Shown: positions 50,080-61,229 of the stretch, one piece after another
Layout of the letters: each line of letters begins with the position of its first letter
How positions within the stretch are numbered: position 1 is the first letter of the stretch
Assembly: GCA_013423385.1 (NCBI GenBank)
Contig: BLZA01000018.1
Location: forward strand, 186,001-250,000
Length of the DNA: 64,000 nt
Direction of reading: 5' to 3'
Source: Naganishia liquefaciens
Taxonomy: Eukaryota; Basidiomycota; Tremellomycetes; Filobasidiales; Filobasidiaceae
The notes under the pieces: generated by a model
The model's input: the letters and a program-made list of their open reading frames with translations, nothing else
Database searches by the model: none
Told to the model about the DNA's origin: nothing
Made by a program: the position numbers and the translations under genes

Positions 50080-51533
50080 TTATGGAAACGACCCGCTCCC
50101 GCTCATATCCACCGCCCGCGCGCCCTCACGCAGCCCTACGCCCGCCACTCCGCCCCATCCGCCGATCCTCCATCCCCGCTCACCGCGCCACACACCACGC
50201 ACGACCCGGATGCACTCGCGCGCGAAAATCTCGCCAAAGCCGAGCATGACGCCGTTGATAAAGGGAAGGACGACGTTGATGCCGACGACGGCGGCGATCC
50301 GTGCCGGGGTGAGACGCGATGTAAAGAGCGAGAGCGTGAGCGAGGGGGGCTGTTCTGGCTGAGAAGGTGTCGCACGCGAGGAATCCTCGTTGGCATCCGA
50401 CGGCCTCGATACCCCGGCAGCTTGCTGGACCTTTTTCTCGCCCGCCGCTGCTGCCGGGTGCTTCTGTCCGCTCGCCTCGCCGGCGCCCTTTTCCTCGGCT
50501 GACTTTTGAGCATTCGCCCGCCACGCATCGGCGACCGCTTCACGCTCATTGGAAGGCTTGGCTCTCGATGATGCGGACAAGAGATCGGCGCGTCGGGTCG
50601 CGGAAGCCGGGGTCGGGTTCAGGTTGCCGTCGCTGTGCGTCACGGCCTCTGTCGCCTGGGAAAGTTTCTACCGGGATGCGTGCGCTCAGCGCGAGTTTAT
50701 AGCGCAGAGATATCAGACTCACCTGCAAGACCTCGGCAGCCTTGTTTCCGTCTCGTCCACCGTGATCGCCCGCGACCATATCCCTGCCATCGACCTCGAC
50801 CGGCTCCTCCTCTTCAAATTCGCTCCTCTCCGGTGCAACAGGCGCAACACGGCTACCAGTCTGTGCGACCTCCCACGCACTCCTGACGGCATTCCACCGT
50901 CGCTCATCCATCCCCTCGTGATGATGATGATGATGATGCGCGGCGGCATGACCTTTCCCCTTCTTGCCCTCCAACAACTCCTTGACCTTGCGTTCAACCT
51001 CGGCATCCTCCGCCTCGCGCTTCAACCTTTCCCGTTCCGCTTTCTGCTCATCCTCTACCCGCTTTCGCTCTCGCGCCGCCTCCTCCTCGAGCCGCAGTCG
51101 GGTACTCTCACTCTTGGCACGCGCTTCGGCGCTCTCGGCGCGCCATCCTTCGAGGTTTTTATCAAGCGTGGATTTCCAGTCCTCGCCTGCAAGGGATTCG
51201 GTCGCGGCGGGATTCGTGACGGCCGAGGGATCATCCGAGACGCCGACTGTCGTTTCCGAATGTGCGGCGACGAGAGGATCCGGGGCTTCGGCGTTGGTGT
51301 TTTCGTCCTGGGAAATAATCAACTGTTCGACATCCGTCGCGTCTGTTTGACCCGTCGCCGAGGGTTTTGGCTCTTGCGCCGGACTGGGCGGAGGCAGGCT
51401 GAATGACGAGACAAAGGAGGACTGGGAAAAGGAGGCGGGGGGGGAAGGGGGGTGTTAGTTGCACATCTGGCGGAGGAAACGGATGAGCGCGACGTACGCC
51501 GAGAGAGTCGTTGTCGTTGGGAGAGTCGGACAT
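50080..51533 (-). CDS. MIM1: Mim1/Tom13-like mitochondrial outer-membrane insertase with large N-terminal extension
   Basis: Mim1 (Tom13 family) inserts helical proteins into the mitochondrial outer membrane. The diagnostic block at about 50190-50330 is RLTPARIAAVVGINVVLPFI, then NGVMLGFGEIFARECIRVVR, a single membrane helix with Gly-rich packing. Yeast Mim1 has 113 residues. Here splicing gives over 400: the start at 51533 (MSDSPNDNDSLG), an intron, SSFVSSFSLPPPSPAQEPK, and a long coiled-coil exon (DWKSTLDKNLEGWRAESAEA, KRVEDEQKAERERLKREAED) with a run of seven His near 50922. An intron after AAEVLQ then joins to ATEAVTHSDGNLNP, keeping frame. The family rests on the helix block. The N-terminal joining is inferred from splice signals. 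The other end faces a SET-MYND gene. Confidence 0.72.
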
Positions 51534-51831
51534 GATGGGATGGGGTATGGATTGCTATCCTCGCACCCGGACACAACTGTGCTCTTTGGATGGTGACTGA
51601 TTCTATTGGCAGACGTCGGGTGCATCGCCGATTGCGCCATGGCCCGGGAACAGGCTGGTATTAGGTAAGCCCCTGGCTGGCGGAAGCAATACACCCGCAT
51701 CCGCATCCTCATCCGCATCCGCATCCGCATTCGCATCCGCATCCGCAGTGGAAGCAAACGGGGTCGTGTTTCAGATCCACAGTAATTGTTGCGAGCGTCT
51801 CTGTTGCACCTCGTCCGCACGGCCGCGCGCC
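51534..51831. promoter_or_regulatory. Shared divergent promoter region with hexamer repeats
   Basis: About 300 bases lie between the starts of the Mim1-like gene (-) and the SET-MYND gene (+). The region holds the GCATCC-type microsatellite at about 51696-51747. No known factor site was recognised. Confidence 0.4.
51696..51747. repeat. CGCATC hexamer microsatellite
   Basis: Nearly nine units of CGCATC follow one another, with single changes in two of them (CTCATC and a TCGCATC shift). It lies in the intergenic region about 85 bases before the SET-MYND start. Confidence 0.85.
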
Positions 51832-53573
51832 ATGGATCCCCGCCTCGTCCTCCGCCCCGCCCCGCCCCCGCTCTACAGCTGGACAACACCCGCATCCGAC
51901 CTCGCGCCCGGGACATGCCTCCTCGACCATCCGCCGCTGTGCGTCATTCCCTTGACTGGCGCAGAGGATCCAGACGGGAAACGATGCTGGTCGTGTCTCG
52001 ACGTTGTGCATGAGCCCGTCGTCTGTGGACGCTGCAGGGAAGAATGGTACTGCTCGGTGGATTGTACGTTGCTCTTGTCCTTGCGATAGTCTGGGGCTTT
52101 ATAGTGTTTGCGATAGGTAAACATGCAGCATGGGAAACGTATCATTCCGTGATCTGCAGGTCCCTTCCCGCGCTTCACTACAACATCACCGCATCCCGCT
52201 TCACCCTGGCTCAACGCCACACCCTGCTCCTCCTCCTCAAACTCATCGCCTCTGAGTTCCGTACCCCGGAAGCCACGCATTTGGTGAAACAATACACCTC
52301 GAAATCCATCGCCGAGATCCGCGCCCATCCGGCCCAAGGTCCGCTCGAGACGTTTCTCCACCTTTTACCCCGTCCGATCGGAGATCCAGAACGACAAACC
52401 ATCGCGCTCCTGCTCGCCAAGTGTCGCTTCGTTTCACAGGCCGGGCTAGACGCGACCGAGCTCGAGTTTCTCGTCGCGCGGTTTCAGGGGAATAACCATG
52501 TCCTCTCGGATGAGCGGTTGAGGCCGATCGGACATGCCATCTTGTGAGCCTTTTTCGCTTCCCTTCTGAAGCGCGCAGAAATTGATTAATTCCCCGCGTT
52601 TGATTCAGACCAGAGATCTCGCGGCACGTCAACCATTCGTGTGCTCCCTCATCCGTCATCGCGCCTACATGGAACCCGGCCACGAAAACACTCACCATAG
52701 GCGTTCACCTCATTCGCCCTCTTACGTCCGAAGAACCCGTAAATGTCCCCCCCTGCCCCTCGACATCCCTCGTCATACCCATCGCTGATTCCCCAGGTCA
52801 GATAACAATCCCCTACCTCGACCCGATCCTCCCGCTCGCCGACCGCCAAACGTTCCTGCAGGAACGATACGGCTTTACATGTACATGCACCATCTGCACA
52901 TTCCAGGCTTCCTTACCGCCCGCCATCCGCGAAGACGCCTCGACCCCAACCCCAGAATCCTTGACCCGGATGTTCACGACCTATGTGCGTGCGCACATGG
53001 ATCGGTGTCGGTCCGACGTTTACGCGCCCGAATCCGATCCGCAACGGACAAGGTGGTTGCCGAGCCGCGTTAGAATGGAATCGTGTCCACGGGATGAATT
53101 AGCATGTTTAAACGGACGCGTCGTCGGTGAGTTGACGAGCATGTTTGGCGAGGCTTGTGAGGCGCGGGAATGGACGTTGGCGAGGGAGACGGGCGAGCAT
53201 GTGTCTGTCATTTATGGGATCGTCTATGGCTGGAGACATCCACTGGTCGGTACGTCGAGCATCACCCATCCTGCCCCTTTATTCTAAAGCCACACCACCA
53301 TGAACCGATCCGCGAATGACCACAGGCCTCCACCTCCTCGCACTCGCCAGAGTCCGGATCAATCAATTCACTCTGGCCTCCTCGTCCGGACGCACGCGGG
53401 ATCCAACGCCGCTCGAGGACGCGACGATCTATGTCCGATTCGCGCGCGAGTGTCTCGAGACGTCGACCAGTATGCGGGGTCTGCCTTGTGTTGGGATGGG
53501 TGTGGAAGAGGAGGTGAGAGAGATCGAGGTGCTTTGTGAGGATATGTGGGGGGACCTTGGTCGACGTCGGTAG
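51832..53573 (+). CDS. SET-MYND (SMYD-type) protein lysine methyltransferase
   Basis: SMYD proteins methylate lysines of histones and other proteins using a SET domain split by a MYND zinc finger. The start at 51832 gives MDPRLVLRPAPPPLYSW. The MYND finger is KRCWSCLDVVHEPVVCGRCR followed by WYCSVDC. Later exons give RFTLAQRHTLLLLLKLIASE, LLAKCRFVSQAGLDATELEF and a SET core with ISRHVNHSCAPSSVIAPTWN, the NHSC-x-P substrate and cofactor motif. GVHLIRPLTSEEPVNV and TIPYLDP follow, then the post-SET Cys cluster FTCTCTICTF. A helical C-terminal part runs to about 53570 (GLHLLALARVRINQFTLAS). Four or five introns. The whole architecture fits, with no missing motif seen. The substrate is unknown. 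Confidence 0.87.
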
Positions 53574-54694
53574 AGGAGTTTGAGAGAAGGAGCAACGCCG
53601 TGCCCTGGCCTGGTGCAGGGCCAATTCCAGCGGGAGCACGGATGGCGGGCCGAGGTGGGTATCGTTGTAAGCTTTGCACATGGATTCTGATGACATTCAA
53701 GCATTGGTGAAACGATGATTACTGCGTGATGCAGTGGCAAGTCCATGCCGAGTAGCGTTTCTAGTCGAGACAAGGTCCCGGAAAGGCTCGTCGAAGATGA
53801 AACAGAGGTATCGTGACAAGGGCAGAGCACAGAAGAAGCCCGTGTAACCTGCGACGTTGAAGATATGGCCGTCCCGTTTGCGATTTGATCCAGGTCAAAC
53901 GCAAGTCGATAAGCAGACTCGAGACGCGGTGAGCGCGCGATCTCTATTATGCCGAGTTTGACGGATAGATGGTGGCCGGACAAGTCACGTCTACGGACCG
54001 GTCGCGCTCGGGCGCTGATGCAGCGGTTGCTAGACTTCCCAGGCACGACGACCGAGGATTAGGGAACAATTGCGATAGAGGACTCATCCCATCGTCTGAC
54101 AGCTCGGAAACGCTCCATGGGACGCGCAAGCGGAGCAATAGCGAGTCGACCCGATGCAGACATGCGTTGGGGCGTTCACAAGTAAGACAGAGTGACGGAC
54201 GGCATGTCTCATAATTATCAATAGTATTTGCGGACGACTCATGCGCCTGTATCTTTCTAGAGCCTTCAGCGTCGACCATGTAATATCCTCGGGTCTCGGA
54301 GAATTTCTGCAAGGATGAGTGCTAGCAGTGCAGCATTCTCTAGCAGGGAAGGGTGTCTGACGGGAGGAAGCTATTAGACCTGTTGACTAAAGATGTTTGC
54401 AGGCGTCGACAGGCCAGAGTAAGAGGCACCTCAACAGGAGCGCGGCACTCAAACCAGAAGAGTACGCTAGAACTATGTATTGATTATGACCCTAGGGAAT
54501 ACAAGTGCATGGGGTTCATGCTTTTGGGCCTGCTGCGCGCGGCGCTATAGCAGATTCGGGACAATACAAAGTTCGTCGTGGTGGATACAGTAGTTGGGTT
54601 CTACGGGATGAGGGTGTCGACGACCGTTAATTCTACAGAAGAGCATGGCGAAATCGATTCCCAGCGTCTCCCTGCGCGGCCTTGGTCGATGAGT
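53574..54694. other. Gene-poor stretch
   Basis: Only short open frames without recognisable features are seen between the SET-MYND gene and the secreted RlpA-like gene. No RNA gene or repeat was recognised. Confidence 0.35.
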
Positions 54695-55833
54695 TTACTG
54701 GAAAAGGATGGTGGTGTTGCCGAGAGGGGTGGCAGTGGCGTTGGTGAAGCTAGTGGCGTTGAAGCTGCTGGCGTTAATGATGGACCCGTTGTAAGCACCC
54801 ACAATAACGAGCTCGCCCATCTGAGCGACGGCGGCGTAGAGCTCAGCGATGGTCTGGTTTCCGAGTTCGACGGTGATGGTCGGGATCGGTGCGGCAACGC
54901 TCGAGACGACAGACGAGGGGGCAGCCGAGGAGGACGGGGCGGTCCAGGCGGAGGAGGAGGCTTTGGCAGACGACGAAGGAGCGACCCAGGCGGAGGAGGA
55001 GGCAACAGACGACGAAGGAGCGACCCAGGCGGAGGAGGAGGTTTCAACCGACGAAGAAGGAGCGACCCAAGCGGAGGAGGACGCTTCAGCAGACGACGAA
55101 GGAGCGACCCAGGCGGAGGAAGAGACCTCGGCGGTGGTGCTAGGCGCGACCCAAGTGGAAGAAGGAGTCTCCGACGTGGTCGGCGCGACCCAAGTGGAAG
55201 AAGGGGTCTCCGAGGTGCTGGGCGCGACCCAGGTCGATGAGGGCTCAGGCGTAGACGAAGTCTGGGGAGCTTCCTGTATGTCAGAAGAAATGTCAGCGCT
55301 TTTTCCATGAGACATCCGCTCAAACACGTACGGAAGTCGCAGGTGCCGGAGCGGGGGCGGATCCGACAAAGTCCCAGTTCATCTGTGCCGAGTTGTCAGT
55401 ATTTGCGATAGCGCTACACAGGGAATTTTGTGACTTACCTGGAAGACACCAACAGAGGGGTCGGCAAAGTGGTTGAAGAGCGCCGGGGACATGTCCAAGT
55501 CTCCGTAACCACAGCTCGGGCACATGTCCATGATGGTGGCGGTGGCGGTCTTGCCGTTGGCCGAGATCTGGATTTGCTTGAAGCACTCGGGGCCGGGGTA
55601 GCCGCTGCCATATTGCGGGGCGTTGAGTGCGACGATAAAGTCAGAGTCGGACGAGTATTGACCACATGCACCGAGACCTGAAGAAGCGAAATCAGTCGGG
55701 CTCATTGAAAAACATTGGATGGAGCGGGCTTACCGGTAGCGTAGTAGGTGGCTCGTCCTCCAAAGTCTCGCTTGACGGGGGAGGCGGCGGCAAGGGCAGC
55801 AAAGGCAGCGATAGCGACGGTGGAGAAGAACAT
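54695..55833 (-). CDS. Secreted RlpA/expansin-like double-psi beta-barrel protein with Ser/Trp repeats
   Basis: Small secreted proteins with a double-psi beta-barrel of the RlpA/barwin/expansin type act at cell walls, often loosening polysaccharide. The start at 55833 gives the signal peptide MFFSTVAIAAFAALAAAASP, then a KR dibasic site. The barrel follows: GGRATYYATGLGACGQYSS, FIVALNAPQYGSGYPGPECF, ATATIMDMCPSCGYGDLDMS, and FNHFADPSVGVFQMNWDFVG. All expected Cys and the Asp of the active-site region are visible. A Pro/Ala hinge leads to a linker of eight repeats around SSxWVAPSS (about 54930-55250). The C-terminus has several N-glycosylation sites (NASS, NATS). Introns occur after YYAT, GVFQ and PATS. 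A homologous, apparently broken copy lies at 57.8 kb. Confidence 0.88.
54925..55260 (-). repeat. Tandem Ser/Trp-rich coding repeats
   Basis: Eight imperfect units of 12-13 residues, each with Trp in a WVAP or WTAP block, are coded on the minus strand. They form a probable O-glycosylated linker in the secreted protein. The plus strand shows the matching GCGACCCAGGCGGAGG-type DNA repeat. Confidence 0.85.
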
Positions 55834-57830
55834 TTTGCGGTGTGTGTTTAAAGGTTTTGACAGAGCAAAGAGTGTGGAGAGAGAGTGACGGGTGGTCTTG
55901 TGCGGCCGAGAAGAGGAAGGCGACGAAGAAAACTGTTGTGAGTCGATACAGTCGAATGCCAGAACGAGAGGGTTGGCATCACATGTTATATACCTATATC
56001 TATTACAATGTGAGCCCTACGCAGCAGATTCATTCTTGGATGTTATCTGTTGAAAAAAGACAATCACAAGGGAACACGCCCGTGTTGGCACGCGATATGT
56101 TTTCAGGGTTCACTGTTTCAAGTGACTTGAAGATGGTCCATATGAGTTGATTGGACTGTCTACTGGCTTTTCTGTCTGAGAAGGCGGTCAATTGTGGGGG
56201 AGTCCGGGCTCTCTTGGAAAAGGGACCGCCGAGCTCGGATAAACTCCGCAGTGTGAAGCAGATCTGCAAAGACTTTAATAACCAGCCGTACATCGCGAGC
56301 TTGGATGGCCATGCGGGAGCTGCCACGAGAATTGTCACGAGGATAGGCCGAGGCAGCGACCGAAGCTCTAAAAGCAGCTCTACAAAGACTCTTTGAGACT
56401 CTTGGAAGCTCTCTTGGATAGCTTGTAAATTGTAAATTAGCTATTTGGCGATGTTGACCAGGACCCCATTTTTTTATAAGCAATTGTAAGCTCGAATACC
56501 TCCTCTGAAGCTCCCGTTGTTTGCCGCCGTTAATCAGCCAGCTCTGTGTCCATGCCGGACCATCAGTCTTGAAGCTGTCTTGATAAAGGCTGTGAAGACT
56601 TGAAAAGTCCTTAGTATGGGAAGCCGAGACCAGATCACGTGATGAGGTTTGCCGGAGCTGCGGAGTTATCTGATAATTTCAGCAGCTTCTCCGCTCGATC
56701 GCTCGTCTGAGCCCGTTGAGATACTGCGGCCGGTGATCGGATAGATCCCTCGATATACGGTTGGCGCTCGGTTGGCTTCCGATTGGATTAATAAACAGAA
56801 GTCGACAAGCAGGAAACACGGAGGACGGCTTGGTGGATTGACCGATTCATCTGGCGAAACTGTCTGCAATTTCGGGGTCTTCTAAGAACCGGCGTTAAAG
56901 GGCTCGATAGAGGGGACTCTTCAAATTGTACACAGGCTGGCCACAGTCAGCCCGGAGCTCGGCCCACAGTCTATCCGCTCGCATACTAGCTGGACTTTGG
57001 ATCAGCAAGCTCGAAGCCGTCGCCTTCATGGGCCTTTTTAAGGGAATAGTCAGGTCCACTTTACCAGCTACTTTACCGAAGGCATGAAGACGCAGTGGCT
57101 AACACAGTTGAGAGCTTGCACGCAGCTGTTTGCGAAGACACAGTAGCTAAGAGCTTAGCTAACGGAGTTGAGAGTGTGCACACTCAGCTGTTTGCCCCCA
57201 TTTCCTAGTCGTGCTTGGCGGTAATTTGGCGGTAAATGTCACTTCCAGAGCTCCGCACGACAACCCGCACGGCTATCGACGATCAGCTCAAAGACCGACG
57301 AGGATTTCTGGGGCGGTCTTGCGATTGGTACCCACCTTGCACACCATGAGATCCGCTCGTGCGGGTACAAGCGAGACATCGATTGGGAACCAGACGAGAC
57401 CTGGGGGAGCTAAGCTGGGAGCTATCGAACGAATCCTCCTGATTCCTCAACAGAACGTGTGGATGAAGGTACAACATGCCGTCATCTGACAACGTGCAGG
57501 CTGATGTATCATGCAAAGTGCATACGGCTCCGTCGACTTGTGGACGACCGGATTGAAAGTGATTTCTGGGGTACTTGAAGATCTACCTGATGATAAAGAC
57601 GGGTGGGAATGCCTGATCGTAGTATGGATGGCTCGAAGCCCGTACTCCAGAGAATTGAGGGGCACGCCGTCGCCTTCGTCTCGAACCCTGCCCGAACACC
57701 ATGTACAAAACTTCGAACTATATGACCTCGAGCGGCATCCCGAACGACGTCGGTCCCTGCAGCTACGCTTGTCTGCCCACTTCTTGCCTGAATACTTCCA
57801 TCTACGTTCCTTTCTGTCTCGATTTCCAAG
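55834..57830. other. Gene-poor stretch with a two-unit imperfect repeat
   Basis: No gene was supported between the two RlpA-like loci. At 57086-57195 a block starting GAAGAC and ending CAGCTGTTTGC is repeated imperfectly twice. The part next to 55834 should hold the promoter of the minus-strand gene. Confidence 0.35.
57086..57195. repeat. Imperfect direct repeat, two units
   Basis: Unit 1 starts at about 57086 and unit 2 at about 57134. Both share GAAGACxCAGTxGCTAA, AGTTGAGAG and CAGCTGTTTGC. Unit 2 has an extra internal stretch. Confidence 0.7.
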
Positions 57831-58373
57831 ATGTTCGGTCTCAACAAGTTTGCGTCGTTCTTTGCCACTGTTGCCGTCTTAGCTATCAGCTTGACTCATG
57901 CTGCGCCGCTCGATGAGGATACTCGAACGCATGTCCTCGAACCCCGAATCGACCACTACGGACGAGCTACCTGGTTCCATGTCGGATTGGGTATGTTCAA
58001 TGGCCGTTTTGATAGCGGTCACGACTAAAGCCACTGTACCCTGCAGGTCACTGCGGTGGATGATCGAATGACGACGAGCTGATTGTGGCCATTCCGACTA
58101 CCCTCTATGAGCGCAACGGAGGAAGCAACTGCGGCCAGCGAGTGTAAGTGGCTCGAATCGCTCGCGAAAGAACCCGCATTGACGTTTTGCGCTTCGCGAC
58201 TCAGTTCCATCACCAACACCGCCAATGGCCGCCGTGTCGAGGCTCGCGTTCGGGACAGCTGTCCGCCATGTGGGGAAGACGACCTCGACCTGTCGCCAGC
58301 TGCCTTTAAAGCTCTCGGACACCTCGACGAAGGAGTCCTCTCTATCAAGTGGAACTTCCGGAAGAGGGACTAG
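57831..58373 (+). pseudogene. RlpA/expansin-like gene with a premature stop
   Basis: The start at 57831 gives MFGLNKFASFFATVAVLAIS, a signal peptide, and then HYGRATWFHVGLG. A GT...AG intron (about 57992-58046) joins to HCGG. The next codon is TGA (58061-58063) where related proteins read through the barrel. The same frame then continues with SNDDELIVAIPTTLYERNGG, NCGQRV, a second intron (about 58145-58208), TNTANGRRVEARVRDSCPPC, GEDDLDLSPAAFKALGHLDE and GVLSIKWNFRKRD-stop. So all parts of the double-psi barrel are present and both introns have good signals, but one stop interrupts the frame. It is related to the gene at 54.7-55.8 kb but lacks the repeat linker. A missed splice variant or sequencing error remains possible. 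Confidence 0.65.
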
Positions 58374-59024
58374 ATCCGCTTGCGCCTGCTTCATACCACT
58401 TTGTCGCCAGTCGACGATCAATTACGACCTACCCGACGCTCCTTTCACGCTGACTATATCCGCCAGGAGATTTCTACAGCTTCATTACACGCCTGCAGAG
58501 CAGTAATCTAATTTGCCTGTCATTCATAGTCCTATAAATTTATATTCTATATCAATCGCTGCACACATCGCCATCCGCGCCGAACCGCCTCTCTGTGAAT
58601 GCGTTGCGCACAATCTCACTGTGGCTTCAGCTTGGCAGAAGTATGCTGATGCATGGGGAACCCCGACCCGCAGGCAACTTTGGGCGAGTTCTTCCAACAG
58701 TACTGGAAAAATGCCCGAACAGCAGGAATTCTGACCGCAAATTCAAGTCGCAACTTTTGCATGTGTGCGGCGATGTTTCGTGGTTTCGTTGATCTCAAGT
58801 CTCAAAGCTATTCAGGTATTCCGCTCTTCTACGCGCACACCTCTGTACGCAGTGATCTCGTGTTTTCTGGGGATAGTTTGAACCATCAAGATACATGCTG
58901 TGCAAGCGAGTTCGAGGCCTTTTACCCCGCAGTGTCGAGAAAAGTGGCCGTCTCGACGAGCCGATAGTCCGGCTCCGCTTGAAATCTTCTTGATCGACCA
59001 TCACTTCCATATATTCCCATCTGC

Positions 59025-60335
59025 CTACATCGGCTCGTCCTCATCGTTCCTCCGCTGTACCTCCTCCAAAAACTCCTTGACACCATCTCCGGCCCGAGCA
59101 CCCAATCCAAGACCGCCAAATATCCCGGCCAGTCCCCCAGTACGCAAGGCCGCATCGAATGCTCGCACAGCTTCGGTCCATTGCGGTGCGGAGAAGAGGT
59201 CGTGTAGCTCCTGAGGTGTCGGTGGCGATGAAAGGGGGATATCAGAGGGCAGGAACGGCTGAAGACGGTTGATGAGAGACGGGTTGGCGAGGAGGATCGG
59301 CGTGATGGTTTGCGGCGTGAGGATATCTCCCAGATTTGCATCTGAAGGAAGGGCTTCAGCATGGTCTGGCGACCCGTATATCGGGGAAGGCTGACCTTCC
59401 TGTGCTCCGCCTGCCGCACGTGAGCCCTGCAGCAACGCCGCCAAAGCTCCCAATTGGGCCTCGGAGAATTGATGGGTTTGCGCAGCAGACGGCGTGTCCT
59501 CTGGTGCATCGCGAATCCCGGTAACACGCTTCGGGGCCGGTGTTGCGGGGACTGTGTCGGTTACGGTCGATGCCGGCGCGGGAGTGATGGGTACTTGATG
59601 TGAGCCCGAGGGCGCGGGCGCTTCGGCTTGAATGGAAATGGACGCTGCACTCGCGACATCAGGCATGGGAGCCGGTTCTAGGGATTCCCTATGGGGATAA
59701 CGAGAGCACATTTTCGAGTCAACATTTCTATTTTTTCATCAATACGTACAACGATATATGTACAACGCCTAATAACACGGCGGATAGGGAGGGGTCTATT
59801 CTACTGACCCAGGAAAGCTGTCGGGGTTTTGGAGAAAGCTGTTGATCGTGCGAGCAAAGCGATCGTATTTCGTCGCATCGGCATCCTGGAACCAGTACTA
59901 CATGGCGCGTAAGGGTGATTAGAGGATTATGGTTTGCGATAGTTCATGAGAAGGAGCTTACGAAGAGACGTTGATCTGAGCTTGAAAACTTGAAGACATA
60001 TGTCCGACCGGTGGCATCTGAGGCGACTTTCTCCACATGAACGTCATCTGGGAAGAGAAGATATTCCCTTGAAGGTCGTTAGAACCGGAACCCTCTACCG
60101 GGATGCACAACGTACTCTCGTTCGGTTGCACTTCCCGTCTCGCGACTTGTCCACACTAGGACAATCGTCAACTTATCGTCTCAGAAAACAAGTTGTGAAA
60201 GAAAACGCACCGAGTTGCGCGAGGTCATCCATCAATTCAAACTCGAGGGTTCCCTTCTCCGGCGAGGGATCGACCCAATTTGAGTCGTCGGAGCGGCGAT
60301 TTGCCCGGCCTGCTTTGTACGAGAGTATGGGCATT
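59025..60335 (-). CDS. RPN13: Proteasome ubiquitin receptor Rpn13/ADRM1
   Basis: Rpn13 is a base-side ubiquitin receptor of the 26S proteasome that also recruits the deubiquitinase Uch37. The start at 60335 gives MPILSYKAGRANRR. The Pru domain continues with WVDPSPEKGTLEFELMDDLA, FLFPDDVHVEKV, TGRTYVFKFSSDQRLF and YWFQDADATKYDRFARTINS. The second part (59025-59700) has a Ser/Ala/Pro linker. It is followed by the DEUBAD helices LGDILTPQTITPILLANPSL, LPSDIPLSSPPTPQELHDLF, PQWTEAVRAFDAALRTGGLA and KEFLEEVQRR. Length and order match ADRM1-type Rpn13 rather than the short yeast form. Three introns. Confidence 0.92.
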
Positions 60336-61229
60336 GTGGCGTGGGCTGTCTAGGTGAAGGGGATTGGCAAGATGATATGGCAGATGACGACGGTACAAAA
60401 GCGATTGAATGCATGAATGAATGATGAGCGATCGTCACCGTCTCGTGCTGACTCAGCAGTAGCAGCAGTGTCGCGCAGTCTCCAGCCCAAACATCAGCGC
60501 GAGAACTGGCGCGTCATACGCGGAAAGCCATCCTGTCGTGTGGCGGTCCTTGGCCACTTCGCCCGTTCGAAAACTCACTCATCCACTGGTAGCTTACAAT
60601 CCATTATGACGACTCGCGGAGTTGGCGATAGTCGGCCCGGAATGCGTTTTGCCCTGAAAGCCAAACGTCCAACTCTCTGCAGCCAAAACGCACGTAAAAG
60701 CTCGCCTGCGAGCCTTGATTGTCATGTCATGGTACAATATTTATACGGCGTCATGTCGTCGACCCAGCTCGGCATCTGGTTTCATAGAGTAAAAGAAACA
60801 CAGTGGTTCACACTTGAGCATGATGTAGCGGGCCATTTCCGCAGCGGCTTGAAGCCTTAAAGCCATGAATGTCGATTCGCTAATCGAAATGCGCACAAAA
60901 GCTTGCGCGCAATGATTGAACGGCAACTCCGTTCGTTTCCAGCGCTCTGTCGTTGAACCAGATAAACATCTGCTTCTATAGACGGTTTTCATATGATGTC
61001 TCAACCCACAAGATCTGGCGTAGTCCGGCGCGAGTGCGAGCAGCAACCAAAGAACGCTCCGATAGCTGCTTCGAGGACCCGGAAGGAGACGGGCTCGCTG
61101 GCCAAAACGCGCGGAAATACCTGCGATCGACATTTCTCGTCGAAACGCACCGTAGAAGATCAATCAACCATTCATCCACCCATCGTCCTCCTCCCTTTCG
61201 CTTTCACGATACCAGTTATTACCGCCACC
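60336..61229. promoter_or_regulatory. Divergent intergenic region
   Basis: About 890 bases separate the starts of Rpn13 (-) and the kinesin (+). Both promoters must lie here. No gene or specific motif was recognised; proteasome control elements were not seen by eye. Confidence 0.35.

Noticed and set aside
54578-55240. Plus-strand Gly/Arg-rich frame of 220 codons
   Set aside because: It is the antisense reading of the Ser/Trp repeats of the secreted protein, which has a signal peptide, introns and a conserved barrel.
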